From NCBI RefSeq assembly GCF_009176725.1, contig NZ_AP020337.1, positions 2,418,001 to 2,482,000 of the forward strand: a DNA stretch of 64,000 bases, given 5' to 3'. The notes under the pieces are model-generated. The model was not told the DNA's origin and did not search any database. It was given only the letters and a program-made list of their open reading frames with translations. This stretch comes from Pseudomonas sp. KUIN-1 (GTDB lineage: Bacteria > Pseudomonadota > Gammaproteobacteria > Pseudomonadales > Pseudomonadaceae). Within the stretch, counting starts at the first letter, position 1, and each line of letters starts with the position of its first letter. A program made the translations under genes and the position numbers. This document shows positions 26,366-36,832 of the stretch, piece after piece.

Positions 26366-26707
26366 ATGCCCCGGAAATTCGCAACATTGGGTTTTATGGT
26401 CGTGGCTTCATTGATGGCAGGCTGCAGCAGTACGGCGTCTGATAGCAGTGCCAGTGCTGAAGCGCCCGTCAAGGCCGACGCGCCAGCCAGCAACGCGATA
26501 CCTGGCCGCTGTGATGCAGGGCTTGCCCAGTTCGCCATTGGCAAGCAGGCGTCCATCGACCTCCTTTCTCAAGTCCGCGCCCGTTCCGGTTCGCAGGATG
26601 CGCGCATTCTCGGTCCTGACGACATGGTCACGCTGGAATACCGATCCGAGCGGGTAAACGTCAACACCGACGCGTCGGGGAAGGTGACCCGTATCAATTG
26701 CGGCTGA
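26366..26707 (+). CDS. Lipoprotein with peptidase inhibitor I78 domain
   Basis: A 113-residue envelope lipoprotein: MPRKFATLGFMVVASLMAGC with lipobox MAGC, a low-complexity Ser/Ala linker, then the I78 inhibitor-like domain CDAGLAQFAIGKQASIDLL, ARILGPDDMVTLEYRSERVNVNTD and the closing RINCG, with two Cys that could pair. Proteins of this family inhibit serine peptidases or guard the envelope. GAGG precedes the ATG by seven bases. The strong terminator at 26731 ends the gene. Confidence 0.8.
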   Translation: MPRKFATLGFMVVASLMAGCSSTASDSSASAEAPVKADAPASNAIPGRCDAGLAQFAIGKQASIDLLSQVRARSGSQDARILGPDDMVTLEYRSERVNVNTDASGKVTRINCG

Positions 26708-26730
26708 GCCGGTACTTTCTTTTGCGCATA

Positions 26731-26763
26731 AAAAAACCCCGTCAGTGACGGGGTTTTTTTTTT
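26731..26763. terminator. Bidirectional rho-independent terminator
   Basis: A-run, CCCCGTCA/TGACGGGG stem, long T run; serves the converging I78-protein gene and cold-shock gene. Confidence 0.9.
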
Positions 26764-26773
26764 GTCAGGTGAA

Positions 26774-26986
26774 TCAGGCCACCTGAACTTCTTCTGCCTG
26801 CATGCCTTTCTGGCCTTTAGCAGCAACAAAAGTAACGGTCTGGCCTTCTTTCAGGCTTTTGAAACCGTCGCTCTGGATTGCTTTGAAGTGTACGAACAGG
26901 TCGTCACCGCCACCTTGTGGAGTGATAAAGCCGAAGCCTTTTTCATCGTTGAACCATTTTACGGTGCCGGTTTGGCGATTAGACAT
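26774..26986 (-). CDS. Cold-shock family protein (CspA type)
   Basis: A 70-residue single OB-fold RNA chaperone. [21 protein letters not shown] contains RNP1 (KGFGFI) and DDLFVHF is RNP2; it ends [13 protein letters not shown]. Such proteins melt RNA structures after cold shock or during normal growth. The gene is followed by a strong terminator and is monocistronic. Which of the several Pseudomonas Csp proteins it is cannot be decided here. Confidence 0.95.
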   Translation of the reverse strand: MSNRQTGTVKWFNDEKGFGFITPQGGGDDLFVHFKAIQSDGFKSLKEGQTVTFVAAKGQKGMQAEEVQVA

Positions 26987-27191
26987 GGTGTATCTCCAGA
27001 AACATAATTTTCAGTAACGTGCTGCTCAGGCCAACTGGGCACACCGGGCTATCATAGTCGAAATGAGCAAAAAAACAGCTATTAAGGTGGGCGCTTTGCG
27101 TAAAGGTCCCGTATATGCGGTTCACCATACTCTGCAAACCGCCCTCAGAGGTGCCAGGCTCAGCACAGAACGGGCCGTATCAATAGCGCTT

Positions 27192-27214
27192 AAAGCCATG
27201 ATTTTCATGGCTTT
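27192..27214. terminator. Perfect hairpin downstream of the small periplasmic protein gene
   Basis: AAAGCCATGA, three-base loop, TCATGGCTTT; a ten-pair stem 68 bases past the leftward stop at 27282. Confidence 0.55.
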
Positions 27215-27281
27215 CAGAAGTGCCGGGGCCAACTGCTATCAGTGCTCGGCACGTGCGTCTTACCCCGGCTGAAAAAAATGA

Positions 27282-27587
27282 TTATTTTGTCGCTGTGCAG
27301 TTCTCTGCGACCAGTTTTTGCAGTTTTGCCGTCAATGCAGCGGGTGGTGCTGCCTTGGTGTCCTTGAGCGAGGCTATTTCCTTGTCGGTGAAGTGACTGT
27401 CCACCTGTTGTGCTCCGCATTCGCAGTGAGTCGTTGCGGTCTTGTCATTCAGCCCCTGTTTCTTGGCCGCAGCCACGCATTCCTGACTGAAGGTGGTGCG
27501 TGTCGCTCCATCCATCGCAGCGTGAGCACCCAGCGGGATGAGGGCGGCGCTGCAGACGAGGAGGCTGGTCAGGCGTGAAAACTTCAT
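27282..27587 (-). CDS. Small periplasmic protein of unknown function
   Basis: A 101-residue protein with a signal peptide (MKFSRLTSLLVCSAALIPLG, cleavage after AHA). The mature part has four Cys (EC, HCEC, NC), suggesting disulfides or metal binding: TTFSQECVAAAKKQGLNDKT, CECGAQQVDSHFTDKEI, KLQKLVAENC. AAGGAG lies seven bases before the ATG at 27587; the open frame upstream is not protein-like. Function not recognised. Confidence 0.75.
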   Translation of the reverse strand: MKFSRLTSLLVCSAALIPLGAHAAMDGATRTTFSQECVAAAKKQGLNDKTATTHCECGAQQVDSHFTDKEIASLKDTKAAPPAALTAKLQKLVAENCTATK

Positions 27588-27936
27588 GGTGTTCTCCTTA
27601 TTGCTGGAAAAAACGTACGGGGTCTTGCTGGTTTCTGACGCCCATGAAGCCAGCCAGTTCAGGCGGCGTGCCAATTCCATTTCATTTGCGTGGATGTGCA
27701 TCCCGGCCGGCCTGGCTGTGTTAGGATGCGCGTCCTGTTATTTTCCAGCGCCCCATGGCCAATGGCTTTCGGTGCCGCGCAGGCAGGTTTTTTCGTACAT
27801 TCCAGTCATCTGGTCCGGTTCAAGGTTGGCCCCAAGGCTCCTGCCACTGTGAGGCAGGCATACCACCGGATCACGTACTGGCTCATCCCAACCCACGTGA
27901 CCTTTGGTAGGGGTCACCACTAGGAGAGGAGGCGCC
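27588..27936. promoter_or_regulatory. thrS leader and divergent promoter region
   Basis: No gene. The right end is the structured thrS leader, with a tRNA-like hairpin at 27897-27917 immediately before the ribosome site. Confidence 0.5.
27897..27917 (+). promoter_or_regulatory. thrS translational operator: tRNA-Thr anticodon-arm mimic
   Basis: A seven-pair stem (GTGACCT with GGGTCAC, one G-T pair) closes a seven-base loop TTGGTAG. The loop reads U33, anticodon GGU, A37, exactly like the anticodon loop of tRNA-Thr(GGU). The thrS ribosome site (TAGGAGAGG) begins four bases later. In E. coli ThrRS binds a comparable arm in its own leader and blocks translation. Autoregulation in this organism is inferred from that precedent. 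Confidence 0.6.
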
Positions 27937-29859
27937 ATGCCAACTATTACTCTTCCCGACGGCAGTCAACGTTCATTCGATCAGGCGGTTTCCGTAGCCG
28001 ATGTCGCGCTTTCAATCGGTGCCGGTCTGGCCAAGGCCACCGTCGCCGGCAAGGTCGACGGCAAGCTCGTCGACGCCTGCGACCTGATCGAAAACGATGC
28101 CAGCCTGCAGATCATCACCCCCAAGGATCAGGAAGGACTGGAAATCATCCGTCACTCCTGCGCGCACCTGGTAGGGCACGCGGTCAAGCAGTTGTATCCG
28201 ACTGCAAAAATGGTCATCGGCCCGGTGATCGACGACGGCTTCTATTACGATATCGCCTACGAGCGCCCGTTCACGCCTGACGATATGGCGGCGATCGAAC
28301 AGCGCATGCAGCAGTTGATCGAAAAAGATTACGACGTCATCAAGAAAGTCACGCCGCGCGCTGAAGTGATCGAGGTGTTCACCGCCCGTCACGAAGATTA
28401 CAAGCTGCGTCTGGTCGAAGACATGCCGAGCGAGCAGGCCATGGGCCTGTATTACCACGAAGAATACGTCGACATGTGCCGCGGTCCACACGTGCCGAAC
28501 ACTCGCTTCCTGAAGTCATTCAAGTTGACCAAGCTGTCCGGTGCCTACTGGCGTGGCGACGCCAAGAACGAGCAATTGCAGCGCGTCTACGGCACTGCCT
28601 GGGCCGACAAGAAACAACTGGCAGCCTACATCCAGCGCATCGAAGAAGCCGAAAAACGCGACCATCGCAAGATCGGCAAGCGTCTCGGCCTGTTCCATAC
28701 CCAGGAAGAAGCGCCGGGCATGGTTTTCTGGCACCCGCAGGGCTGGACCCTGTATCAGGTGCTTGAGCAGTACATGCGTAAAGTGCAGCGTGAGAATGGC
28801 TACCTCGAGATCAAGACCCCGCAAGTGGTCGATCGCTCGCTCTGGGAAAAATCCGGGCACTGGGCCAACTACGCCGACAACATGTTCACCACCGAGTCCG
28901 AAAGCCGCGACTACGCGATCAAGCCGATGAACTGCCCTTGCCACGTGCAGGTGTTCAATCAGGGCCTGAAAAGCTACCGCGAGCTGCCGATGCGTCTGGC
29001 CGAGTTCGGTGCCTGTCACCGTAACGAGCCGTCGGGTGCCTTGCACGGCATCATGCGCGTGCGTGGCTTCACCCAGGACGATGCGCACATCTTCTGTACC
29101 GAAGACCAGATGCAGGCCGAGTCCGCCGCGTTCATCAAGCTGACGCTGGATGTCTACGCCGATTTCGGTTTCAAGGATATCGAACTCAAATTGTCCACTC
29201 GCCCTGAAAAGCGTGTAGGCTCCGACGAGCTTTGGGACCGTGCCGAATCGGCGTTGGCTTCCGCACTCGACAGCGCTGGTCTGCCTTACGACCTGCAGCC
29301 GGGCGAGGGCGCGTTCTACGGTCCGAAAATCGAGTTCTCCCTCAAGGATTGTCTCGGTCGGGTATGGCAGTGCGGCACCTTGCAGCTGGACTTCAATCTG
29401 CCGATCCGTTTGAGTGCCGAGTACGTGTCGGAAGACAACAGTCGCAAGAATCCGGTCATGTTGCACCGCGCAATCCTTGGGTCTTTCGAGCGTTTCATCG
29501 GAATTCTGATCGAGCATTACGAAGGGGCGTTTCCGGCCTGGCTGGCGCCTACCCAGGCAGTGATCATGAATATCACTGACAAACAGGCCGATTTTGCCCT
29601 CGAAGTGGAAAAAACTCTGGCCGAAAGCGGGTTTCGTGCCAAGTCCGACTTGAGAAATGAAAAGATCGGCTTTAAAATCCGTGAGCATACTTTGCTCAAG
29701 GTTCCTTATCTCCTCGTCATTGGAGATCGGGAGGTTGAAATGCAAACTGTCGCTGTGCGTACACGTGAAGGCGCTGACCTTGGCTCGATGCCGGTCGCCC
29801 AATTCGCTGAATTCCTCGCACAAGCGGTTTCCCGGCGTGGTCGCCAAGATACGGAGTAA
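27937..29859 (+). CDS. thrS: Threonyl-tRNA synthetase
   Basis: A 640-residue class II synthetase of full length: N-terminal TGS domain ([14 protein letters not shown]), editing domain with [11 protein letters not shown] and the SAD motif, [12 protein letters not shown], catalytic core with the zinc Cys in [11 protein letters not shown], motif 2 [26 protein letters not shown], motif 3 [15 protein letters not shown], and an anticodon-binding C-terminus. AGGAGAGG precedes the ATG at 27937. It heads the classical cluster with infC, rpmI, rplT, pheST and ihfA. Confidence 0.98.
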   Translation: MPTITLPDGSQRSFDQAVSVADVALSIGAGLAKATVAGKVDGKLVDACDLIENDASLQIITPKDQEGLEIIRHSCAHLVGHAVKQLYPTAKMVIGPVIDDGFYYDIAYERPFTPDDMAAIEQRMQQLIEKDYDVIKKVTPRAEVIEVFTARHEDYKLRLVEDMPSEQAMGLYYHEEYVDMCRGPHVPNTRFLKSFKLTKLSGAYWRGDAKNEQLQRVYGTAWADKKQLAAYIQRIEEAEKRDHRKIGKRLGLFHTQEEAPGMVFWHPQGWTLYQVLEQYMRKVQRENGYLEIKTPQVVDRSLWEKSGHWANYADNMFTTESESRDYAIKPMNCPCHVQVFNQGLKSYRELPMRLAEFGACHRNEPSGALHGIMRVRGFTQDDAHIFCTEDQMQAESAAFIKLTLDVYADFGFKDIELKLSTRPEKRVGSDELWDRAESALASALDSAGLPYDLQPGEGAFYGPKIEFSLKDCLGRVWQCGTLQLDFNLPIRLSAEYVSEDNSRKNPVMLHRAILGSFERFIGILIEHYEGAFPAWLAPTQAVIMNITDKQADFALEVEKTLAESGFRAKSDLRNEKIGFKIREHTLLKVPYLLVIGDREVEMQTVAVRTREGADLGSMPVAQFAEFLAQAVSRRGRQDTE

Positions 29860-29861
29860 TT

Positions 29862-30410
29862 ATTATTAAGCGTGAAATGAGACAAGATAAACGAGCTGCA
29901 CCCAAGGCCCCGATCAATGAAAATATCTCGGCCCGCGAGGTTCGTTTAATTGGCGCTGACGGCGAGCAGATTGGCATCGTCTCGATTGATGAAGCGCTTC
30001 GTATTGCCGAAGAGGCGAAGCTGGATCTGGTAGAGATTTCTGCCGACGCAGTCCCTCCGGTCTGCCGTGTGATGGATTACGGCAAATCGATCTTCGAGAA
30101 GAAGAAGCAGGTTGCTGCAGCGAAGAAGAACCAGAAGCAGATCCAGGTTAAAGAAATCAAGTTTCGTCCAGGGACGGAGGAAGGGGATTACCAGGTAAAA
30201 CTACGCAACCTGGTACGTTTCCTGAGTGACGGGGACAGGGCCAAGGTATCGTTGAGATTCCGCGGTCGTGAGATGGCCCACCAGGAGCTGGGTATGGAGC
30301 TGTTGAAGCGGGTTGAAGGTGACCTGCTCGAATACGGTTCCGTCGAACAGCATCCTAAGATGGAAGGACGCCAGCTGATCATGGTCATCGCCCCGAAAAA
30401 GAAGAAATAA
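29862..30410 (+). CDS. infC: Translation initiation factor IF-3, AUU start
   Basis: IF-3 of 182 residues if translation starts at ATT 29862 ([21 protein letters not shown]), as in other Pseudomonas IF-3 and as in E. coli, where the rare AUU codon allows IF-3 to repress itself. GGAG lies five bases upstream, inside the end of thrS, while no ribosome site fits the ATG at 29877. Body: [67 protein letters not shown]. It prevents premature subunit joining and checks start codons. Confidence 0.93.
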   Translation: MIKREMRQDKRAAPKAPINENISAREVRLIGADGEQIGIVSIDEALRIAEEAKLDLVEISADAVPPVCRVMDYGKSIFEKKKQVAAAKKNQKQIQVKEIKFRPGTEEGDYQVKLRNLVRFLSDGDRAKVSLRFRGREMAHQELGMELLKRVEGDLLEYGSVEQHPKMEGRQLIMVIAPKKKK

Positions 30411-30470
30411 CCACCAGGGCACGGCAGGCCTTGCGGTTATATTTATCAACTGAATGCGGAGTATCCGAAC

Positions 30471-30665
30471 ATGCCAAAGATGAAGACTAAAAGTGGTGCA
30501 GCTAAGCGGTTTTTGAAAACCGCCAACGGCATCAAGCACAAGCACGCTTTCAAGAGCCACATCCTGACCAAAATGTCGACAAAGCGTAAGCGTCAATTGC
30601 GCGGTAGCAGCTTGCTGCATCCGTCTGACGTGGCAAAAGTCGAGCGCATGCTGCGCCTTCGTTAA
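30471..30665 (+). CDS. rpmI: 50S ribosomal protein L35
   Basis: A 64-residue very basic protein ([36 protein letters not shown], ending MLRLR), the complete L35. GCGGAG precedes the ATG. Position between infC and rplT is the rule in proteobacteria; in E. coli L20 represses this message. Confidence 0.97.
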   Translation: MPKMKTKSGAAKRFLKTANGIKHKHAFKSHILTKMSTKRKRQLRGSSLLHPSDVAKVERMLRLR

Positions 30666-30694
30666 TTTTGATCAAGATATAGAGGAAGTAACTC

Positions 30695-31051
30695 ATGGCT
30701 CGTGTAAAGCGTGGCGTCATTGCCCGTAAGCGTCACAAAAAAATTCTGAAACTTGCAAAAGGCTACTACGGCGCGCGTTCACGCGTATTCCGTGTTGCCA
30801 AGCAAGCGGTAATCAAGGCAGGCCAATACGCCTACCGTGACCGTCGTCAGAAAAAACGTCAGTTCCGCGCTCTGTGGATCGCTCGTATCAACGCTGGTGC
30901 TCGTGTTAACGGTCTGTCCTACAGCCGTTTCATTGCTGGCCTGAAAAAAGCGTCCATCGAGATCGACCGTAAGGTTCTGGCTGATCTGGCAGTGAACGAA
31001 AAAGCGGCGTTTGCTGCGATTGTCGAGAAAGCTAAAGCCACCTTGGCCTAA
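30695..31051 (+). CDS. rplT: 50S ribosomal protein L20
   Basis: A 118-residue basic protein ([57 protein letters not shown]), full-length L20, needed for early 50S assembly and, in E. coli, repressor of its own operon. GAGGAAG precedes the ATG. Confidence 0.98.
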
Positions 31052-31069
31052 GTCCCCGACAATCACTTG

Positions 31070-31085
31070 CCCCGGTTCTCCGGGG
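31070..31085 (+). other. Small GC hairpin after rplT
   Basis: CCCCGG, TTCT loop, CCGGGG. It has no T run. It stands in tandem with the terminator at 31105. Confidence 0.5.
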
Positions 31086-31104
31086 TCGGTGTTAAACGTC
31101 ATAA

Positions 31105-32172
<1,068 letters not shown>

Positions 32173-32199
32173 GTCGTACGAACCCATCAGGAGAGCAGG

Positions 32200-34578
32200 A
32201 TGAAATTCAGTGAACAATGGCTGCGCGGCTGGGTAAGCCCGCAGGTTTCCCGCGACGAGCTGGTTGCTCGTCTGTCGATGGCCGGTCTTGAGGTTGACAG
32301 CGTGACGCTGGCCGCCGGCGTTTTCAGCGGCGTGGTAGTGGGCGAGGTGCTGAGCACCGAGCAACACCCCGATGCCGACAAGTTGCGTGTGTGTCAGGTC
32401 AGCAATGGCAGCGAAACCTTTCAGGTCGTCTGTGGCGCGCCAAACGTGCGTCCGGGCCTGAAAATTCCATTCGCCATGATCGGCGCCGAGCTTCCGGGCG
32501 ACTTCAAGATCAAGAAAGCCAAGCTGCGCGGCGTCGAGTCCAACGGCATGTTGTGTTCGGCTGCCGAGTTGCAGGCCGGCGAGGGCAATGATGGCTTGAT
32601 GGAGCTGGCAGCCGATGCGCCAGTCGGTCAGGACATTCGTGTCTATCTGAGCCTGGACGATGCCAGCATCGAGGTCGACCTGACCCCGAACCGTGGCGAC
32701 TGCCTGTCGGTGGCCGGTCTGGCGCGTGAAGTCGGTGCGCTTTACGCCGCTGAGGTCACCCGTCCGCAGGTCGCTGCTGTCAGCGCTGTACACGATGAAG
32801 TGCGCCCGGTCGAAGTGCTGGCGCCGGCTGCATGCCCGCGCTACCTGGGCCGTGTGATCCGCAACGTCGACCTGTCGCGTCCGACCCCGCTGTGGATGGT
32901 CGAGCGTCTGCGTCGTTCCGACGTGCGCAGCATCGATGCCGCTGTCGACATCACCAACTACGTGATGCTGGAACTGGGTCAGCCTCTGCATGCGTTCGAT
33001 CTGGCCGAAATCAACGGCGGGATTCGTGTGCGTATGGCCGAGGAGGGCGAGAAGCTCGTTCTGCTCGACGGCCAGGAAGTCAGCCTGCGTGCCGACACGC
33101 TGGTCATTGCCGATCACCAGCGCGCGCTGGCAATCGCCGGTGTCATGGGTGGCGAGCACAGCGGTGTGACTGCCGGTACTCGCGATATTTTCCTGGAAAG
33201 CGCGTTCTTCGACACCATTTCGGTGGCCGGCAAGGCGCGTTCCTATGGCTTGCATACCGACGCTTCGCACCGCTACGAGCGTGGTGTGGACTGGCAACTG
33301 GCCCGTGAAGCCATGGAGCGGGCCACTGGCCTGCTGCTGGAAATCACCGGTGGCGAAGCCGGCCCCGTGATCGAAGTGGTCAGCGAGCAGCATTTGCCGT
33401 CGATCGCCCCGGTTACGCTGCGCGCCAGCCGCGTCGAGCAGATGCTCGGTCTGGTGATCGAAAACGCTGAAATCGAACGCCTGCTGAAAGGTCTCGGTCT
33501 GGCTGTGACTGCCGAAGCCGATGGGCAATGGCGTGTCGAAGTGCCAAGTCATCGTTTCGACATCAGCCTTGAAGTCGACCTGATCGAAGAGCTGGCACGT
33601 CTTTACGGCTACAACCGTCTGCCGGTCCGCTATCCACAGGCCCGTCTGGCTCCTCAGGCCAAGGCCGAAGCCAGCGGCGATCTGCCTGAGCTGCGCCGCC
33701 TGCTGGTTGCCCGCGGTTATCAGGAAGCGATCACCTACAGCTTCATCGACCCGAAATGGTTCGAGCTGTTCTCGCCGGGCGCCAAGCCCTTGCTGCTGGC
33801 CAACCCGATCTCCAATGACATGGCGGCCATGCGTGCCTCGTTGTGGCCGGGTCTGGTCAAGGCGCTGCAGCACAACCTCAACCGCCAGCAGGACCGCGTG
33901 CGGATGTTCGAAAGCGGCCTGCGCTTCGTCGGTCAGCTCGATGGCTTGAAGCAAGAGCCCATGCTGGCGGGCGTTGTCTGCGGCAGCCGCCTGCCGGAAG
34001 GCTGGGCGCAAGGTCGTGATGCAGTCGATTTCTTCGACGTCAAGGCTGACGTTGAAGCGGTTCTGGGCTTTGCCGGTGCACTGGGCGAGTTCACCTTCAC
34101 GCCGGGTCAGCATCCTGCCTTGCACCCAGGCCAGACGGCGCGCATCGAGCGTGATGGCCGTGAGGTCGGTTTCCTGGGCGCCATTCACCCGGAACTGTCG
34201 AAAACCCTGGGGCTGGATCGTCCGGTGTTTGTTTTCGAGCTGGTTCTGGCGGAAGTGTCGACCGGCCGTCTGCCGAAATTCCACGAGCTGTCGCGCTTCC
34301 CTGAAGTGCGCCGCGACCTGGCGCTGCTGGCCGATCGGGATGTTTCGGCCAGTGCGGTTCTGGACGTTATTCGTGAAAATGCAGGCGAGTGGCTCACAGA
34401 CCTCAGGTTATTTGATGTTTACCAGGGTAAAGGCATTGATCCGCATAGAAAAAGCCTTGCAGTCGGCTTGACCTGGCAGCATCCATCACGCACTCTTAAT
34501 GACGATGAGGTAAACGCAACGACACTTGCTATCCTCACCTCGCTTGAGGAGAGGTTAAACGCCACGTTAAGGAAGTAG
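32200..34578 (+). CDS. pheT: Phenylalanyl-tRNA synthetase beta subunit
   Basis: A 792-residue protein with the full domain order: MKFSEQWLRGWVSPQVSRDE, tRNA-binding EMAP-like domain (EQHPDADKLRVCQV, VVCGAPNVRPGLK), B3/B4 editing domain, B5 domain (LGLVIENAEIERLLKGLGL), catalytic-like core and C-terminal anticodon domain (FHELSRFPEVRRDLALLADR). AGGAG precedes the ATG. It ends three bases before ihfA. Confidence 0.98.
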   Translation: MKFSEQWLRGWVSPQVSRDELVARLSMAGLEVDSVTLAAGVFSGVVVGEVLSTEQHPDADKLRVCQVSNGSETFQVVCGAPNVRPGLKIPFAMIGAELPGDFKIKKAKLRGVESNGMLCSAAELQAGEGNDGLMELAADAPVGQDIRVYLSLDDASIEVDLTPNRGDCLSVAGLAREVGALYAAEVTRPQVAAVSAVHDEVRPVEVLAPAACPRYLGRVIRNVDLSRPTPLWMVERLRRSDVRSIDAAVDITNYVMLELGQPLHAFDLAEINGGIRVRMAEEGEKLVLLDGQEVSLRADTLVIADHQRALAIAGVMGGEHSGVTAGTRDIFLESAFFDTISVAGKARSYGLHTDASHRYERGVDWQLAREAMERATGLLLEITGGEAGPVIEVVSEQHLPSIAPVTLRASRVEQMLGLVIENAEIERLLKGLGLAVTAEADGQWRVEVPSHRFDISLEVDLIEELARLYGYNRLPVRYPQARLAPQAKAEASGDLPELRRLLVARGYQEAITYSFIDPKWFELFSPGAKPLLLANPISNDMAAMRASLWPGLVKALQHNLNRQQDRVRMFESGLRFVGQLDGLKQEPMLAGVVCGSRLPEGWAQGRDAVDFFDVKADVEAVLGFAGALGEFTFTPGQHPALHPGQTARIERDGREVGFLGAIHPELSKTLGLDRPVFVFELVLAEVSTGRLPKFHELSRFPEVRRDLALLADRDVSASAVLDVIRENAGEWLTDLRLFDVYQGKGIDPHRKSLAVGLTWQHPSRTLNDDEVNATTLAILTSLEERLNATLRK

Positions 34579-34581
34579 CGT

Positions 34582-34884
34582 ATGGGGGCTCTGACGAAAG
34601 CTGAGATGGCCGAACGTCTGTACGAAGAGCTGGGCCTGAATAAACGGGAAGCCAAGGAACTGGTCGAACTGTTTTTTGAAGAAATCAGGCACGCTCTGGA
34701 AGATAACGAGCAGGTGAAGTTGTCAGGTTTCGGCAACTTCGACCTTCGAGACAAGCGCCAGCGGCCTGGGAGAAATCCCAAGACCGGTGAAGAGATTCCG
34801 ATTACGGCGCGCCGTGTGGTCACCTTTCGTCCAGGGCAGAAGCTGAAGGCCCGAGTTGAGGCATATGCTGGAACCAAGTCATAA
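34582..34884 (+). CDS. ihfA: Integration host factor alpha subunit
   Basis: A 100-residue HU-family protein: [59 protein letters not shown] with the DNA-intercalating arm, and [13 protein letters not shown]. It bends DNA with IHF-beta at recombination, sigma-54 and other promoters. It overlaps the MerR gene by 20 bases. Confidence 0.97.
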   Translation: MGALTKAEMAERLYEELGLNKREAKELVELFFEEIRHALEDNEQVKLSGFGNFDLRDKRQRPGRNPKTGEEIPITARRVVTFRPGQKLKARVEAYAGTKS

Positions 34885-35221
34885 CGACGAGCTGCCGCCG
34901 ATCCCCGGCAAACGCTACTTCACCATCGGTGAGGTCAGCGAGCTCTGCGCGGTAAAACCGCACGTTCTGCGTTATTGGGAGCAGGAGTTTCCTCAACTCA
35001 ACCCCGTCAAGCGACGCGGAAACCGTCGGTATTATCAGCGCCAGGACGTGCTGATGATCCGCCAGATCCGCGGCCTGCTATACGATCAGGGCTTCACCAT
35101 CGGTGGCGCCCGACTTCGTCTTACCGCCGGTGAACCAAAGGATGACACCCAGCAGTACAAGCAGATGATTCGCGAGATGATTGCGGAGCTGGAAGACGTA
35201 CTCGTCATGCTCAAGGCGTAA
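34865..35221 (+). CDS. MerR-family transcriptional regulator
   Basis: A 118-residue protein whose helix-turn-helix reads [40 protein letters not shown], the MerR N-terminal domain, followed by the dimer helix [16 protein letters not shown] and a short C-terminus without metal-binding Cys. It follows ihfA in nearly all gamma-proteobacteria that have it; the target is unknown. Start at ATG 34865, inside ihfA. Confidence 0.93.
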   Translation: MLEPSHNDELPPIPGKRYFTIGEVSELCAVKPHVLRYWEQEFPQLNPVKRRGNRRYYQRQDVLMIRQIRGLLYDQGFTIGGARLRLTAGEPKDDTQQYKQMIREMIAELEDVLVMLKA

Positions 35222-35309
35222 TTGAGCAGTCAGGATACTTCCAAAATTCAAATGCTTAGGGTATATTCCTCAACGTTTTCGCAGGTTGCAAAACAGATAC
35301 ACGCCTAGT

Positions 35310-35386
35310 CGGGGCGTAGCGCAGTCCGGTAGCGCACTAGCATGGGGTGCTAGGGGTCGAGTGTTCGAATCACTCCGTCCCGACCA
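35310..35386 (+). tRNA. tRNA-Pro (GGG)
   Basis: A 77-base cloverleaf. Acceptor CGGGGCG pairs with CGTCCCG before ACCA; the anticodon stem CTAGC/GCTAG encloses ATGGGGT, giving anticodon GGG; the T arm reads GAGTG-TTCGAAT-CACTC. The CCA end is encoded. Its 3' half is the attachment site of the genomic island that follows. Confidence 0.97.
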
Positions 35387-35389
35387 TAT
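35342..35389 (+). repeat. Left 48-bp direct repeat (attL), 3' half of tRNA-Pro
   Basis: From the anticodon loop to three bases past the CCA end, identical to 48758-48805. Integration regenerated a complete tRNA on the left. Confidence 0.93.
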
Positions 35390-35394
35390 AATTC

Positions 35395-35430
35395 AAAGGG
35401 TTGCGAGATTTTATCTCGCGACCCTTTTTT
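35395..35430 (+). terminator. Terminator after tRNA-Pro (island side)
   Basis: AAAGGGTTGCGAGA, loop, TCTCGCGACCCTTT followed by more T. It is inside the island end, so the tRNA now uses an island-borne terminator; the ancestral one is probably at 48821. Confidence 0.85.
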
Positions 35431-35544
35431 GTTTTTAAGCGTTTTTACCCCTACAAAAATTCTGGCTCTTGGTTGAATCTTCAGCAGCTACAAAGTTCAT
35501 GGCGCGAGAAGAGTGCTTCGCTGTGTGCTGGAAGGGGACGGCCG

Positions 35545-36459
35545 TTAAAGAGCCTTTTCCGGTGCCGGTTGGTCGTTGGGTTGGGCGATGATTGTTTTGA
35601 GCTCTGCGCTCATGGGGAATTTGAGATTCAAGCCTTTGGGAGGGATGGGCTGAGTAAACCATTTATCGTAGATGGCGTTGATTTCACCTGAGACAAAAAG
35701 TGACTTAATCGAGTCATCCACGACTTTTTTGAGATCCGGATCACCCCGACGCATTGTGCAACCATAGATTTCGTTGGATTGCGGGGTGCCAGTCACTACC
35801 CAATCTTCCGGTTTCTTTGCCTTTGCCATTTCGCCCGCTAGCAATGCGTCGTCCTGCATAAACGCAATGGCGCGGCCGGACTCGAGCATTTGGTAAGACT
35901 CGCCAATGTCTTTGGCAGAGATTACGTTCATGTTCATCTTTTTCTCGGCATTCATGACCTTGAGCATCCGCTCGGCAGTGCTGCCAGCAGTAGTCACTAC
36001 GTTCTTGCCGTTGAGATCTTGAAAGTCCTTGTAAACCGAATCCTTCCTGACCAACAGACGGGTGCTGGCTTCAAAAATGCCGACCGAGAAGTCGACCTGC
36101 CGAGCTCTCTCGGCGGTATTGGTTGTGGAGCCGCACTCCAGGTCCACAGTGCCGTTTTGCACCAGTGGGATACGCGTCTGTGATGTCACCAGGTTGTACC
36201 GTACGTTCAGCTTGGGCATACCGAGTTCTTGCTTGATAGCCTCGACAATCTTTAATTGAATGTCATGGGAGTAGCCCATCGGCTGACCGGATCCGTCGGC
36301 CATATAAGAGAAGGGAATGGAAGAGTCTCGGTGACCCAGGGTGATGGTCCCCGAGGTCTTGATTTTCTTAAGCGTGCCGGTGGGTTCGGCAGCCATGAGG
36401 GCAGTACTACTTAAGGCCACAGTCAGGGTAACGCCCAGGATTGCAGAGAAGGTACGCAT
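35545..36459 (-). CDS. Orphan glutamate/aspartate-type periplasmic binding protein
   Basis: A 304-residue family 3 amino-acid binding protein: signal peptide (MRTFSAILGVTLTVALSSTA, cleavage after LMA), then GTITLGHRDSSIPFSYMADG, DLECGSTTNTAERARQVDFS, TTAGSTAERML, AFMQDDALLAGEMAKAK and a C-terminus typical of the GltI/AatJ group that binds glutamate, aspartate or their amides. No permease or ATPase gene is present in the island, so it may use the chromosomal transporter or have lost its partners. GAGGAG precedes the ATG. Its presence hints that an acidic amino acid is a substrate of the island pathway. Confidence 0.88.
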   Translation of the reverse strand: MRTFSAILGVTLTVALSSTALMAAEPTGTLKKIKTSGTITLGHRDSSIPFSYMADGSGQPMGYSHDIQLKIVEAIKQELGMPKLNVRYNLVTSQTRIPLVQNGTVDLECGSTTNTAERARQVDFSVGIFEASTRLLVRKDSVYKDFQDLNGKNVVTTAGSTAERMLKVMNAEKKMNMNVISAKDIGESYQMLESGRAIAFMQDDALLAGEMAKAKKPEDWVVTGTPQSNEIYGCTMRRGDPDLKKVVDDSIKSLFVSGEINAIYDKWFTQPIPPKGLNLKFPMSAELKTIIAQPNDQPAPEKAL

Positions 36460-36519
36460 CAAAAGCTCCTCATTAGGGTGAGGCGAGAGGTCTCGCGGGG
36501 CTTGGCGACTCGCTTGTTG

Positions 36520-36744
36520 TTAGTGACGGTCCAGCCAGACGGTCTGTGCATTACAGAATTCGTGCACACCGAAATGCGACAGTTCACGGCCAAAACCGCT
36601 TTTCTTTACGCCGCCGAAAGTGACGCGTGGATCGGTTGCGCAATAGCCATTGATGAATACGCCGCCGGTTTCCAGTTCGCCGGCCAGCTTCTGGGCCAGT
36701 TCCAGAGCATGTGCGGCGTCCCGCGCAGTTGTGATCGATGCCAC
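36520..36744 (-). pseudogene. Aldehyde dehydrogenase C-terminal relic (succinate-semialdehyde dehydrogenase-like)
   Basis: The last 75 residues of an NAD(P)-dependent aldehyde dehydrogenase survive: VASITTARDAAHAL, LAGELETGGVFINGYCATD, then VTFGGVKKSGFGRELSHFG and the end NAQTVWLDRH. Between the first two pieces about 15-20 residues normally present (the FGLGASVWT-type strand) are missing, and everything before is lost, including the catalytic Cys and Glu. It lies directly after the lyase gene on the same strand, so the operon once encoded the complete enzyme, of the semialdehyde dehydrogenase type. Confidence 0.75.
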
Positions 36745-36832
36745 GGGTCTAAGGCTGGAAACGTTAGTCATGACACCGTCCTGCAGGATGGGAATGGATG
36801 CATAGCTTCTAAGCAACAGCGCCGGTTTTGAA

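Noticed and set aside
27063..27272. 69-codon frame between the cold-shock gene and the small periplasmic protein gene
   Set aside because: Starts in the divergent cold-shock promoter region, lacks a ribosome site and contains a perfect hairpin near its end; it looks like regulatory DNA.
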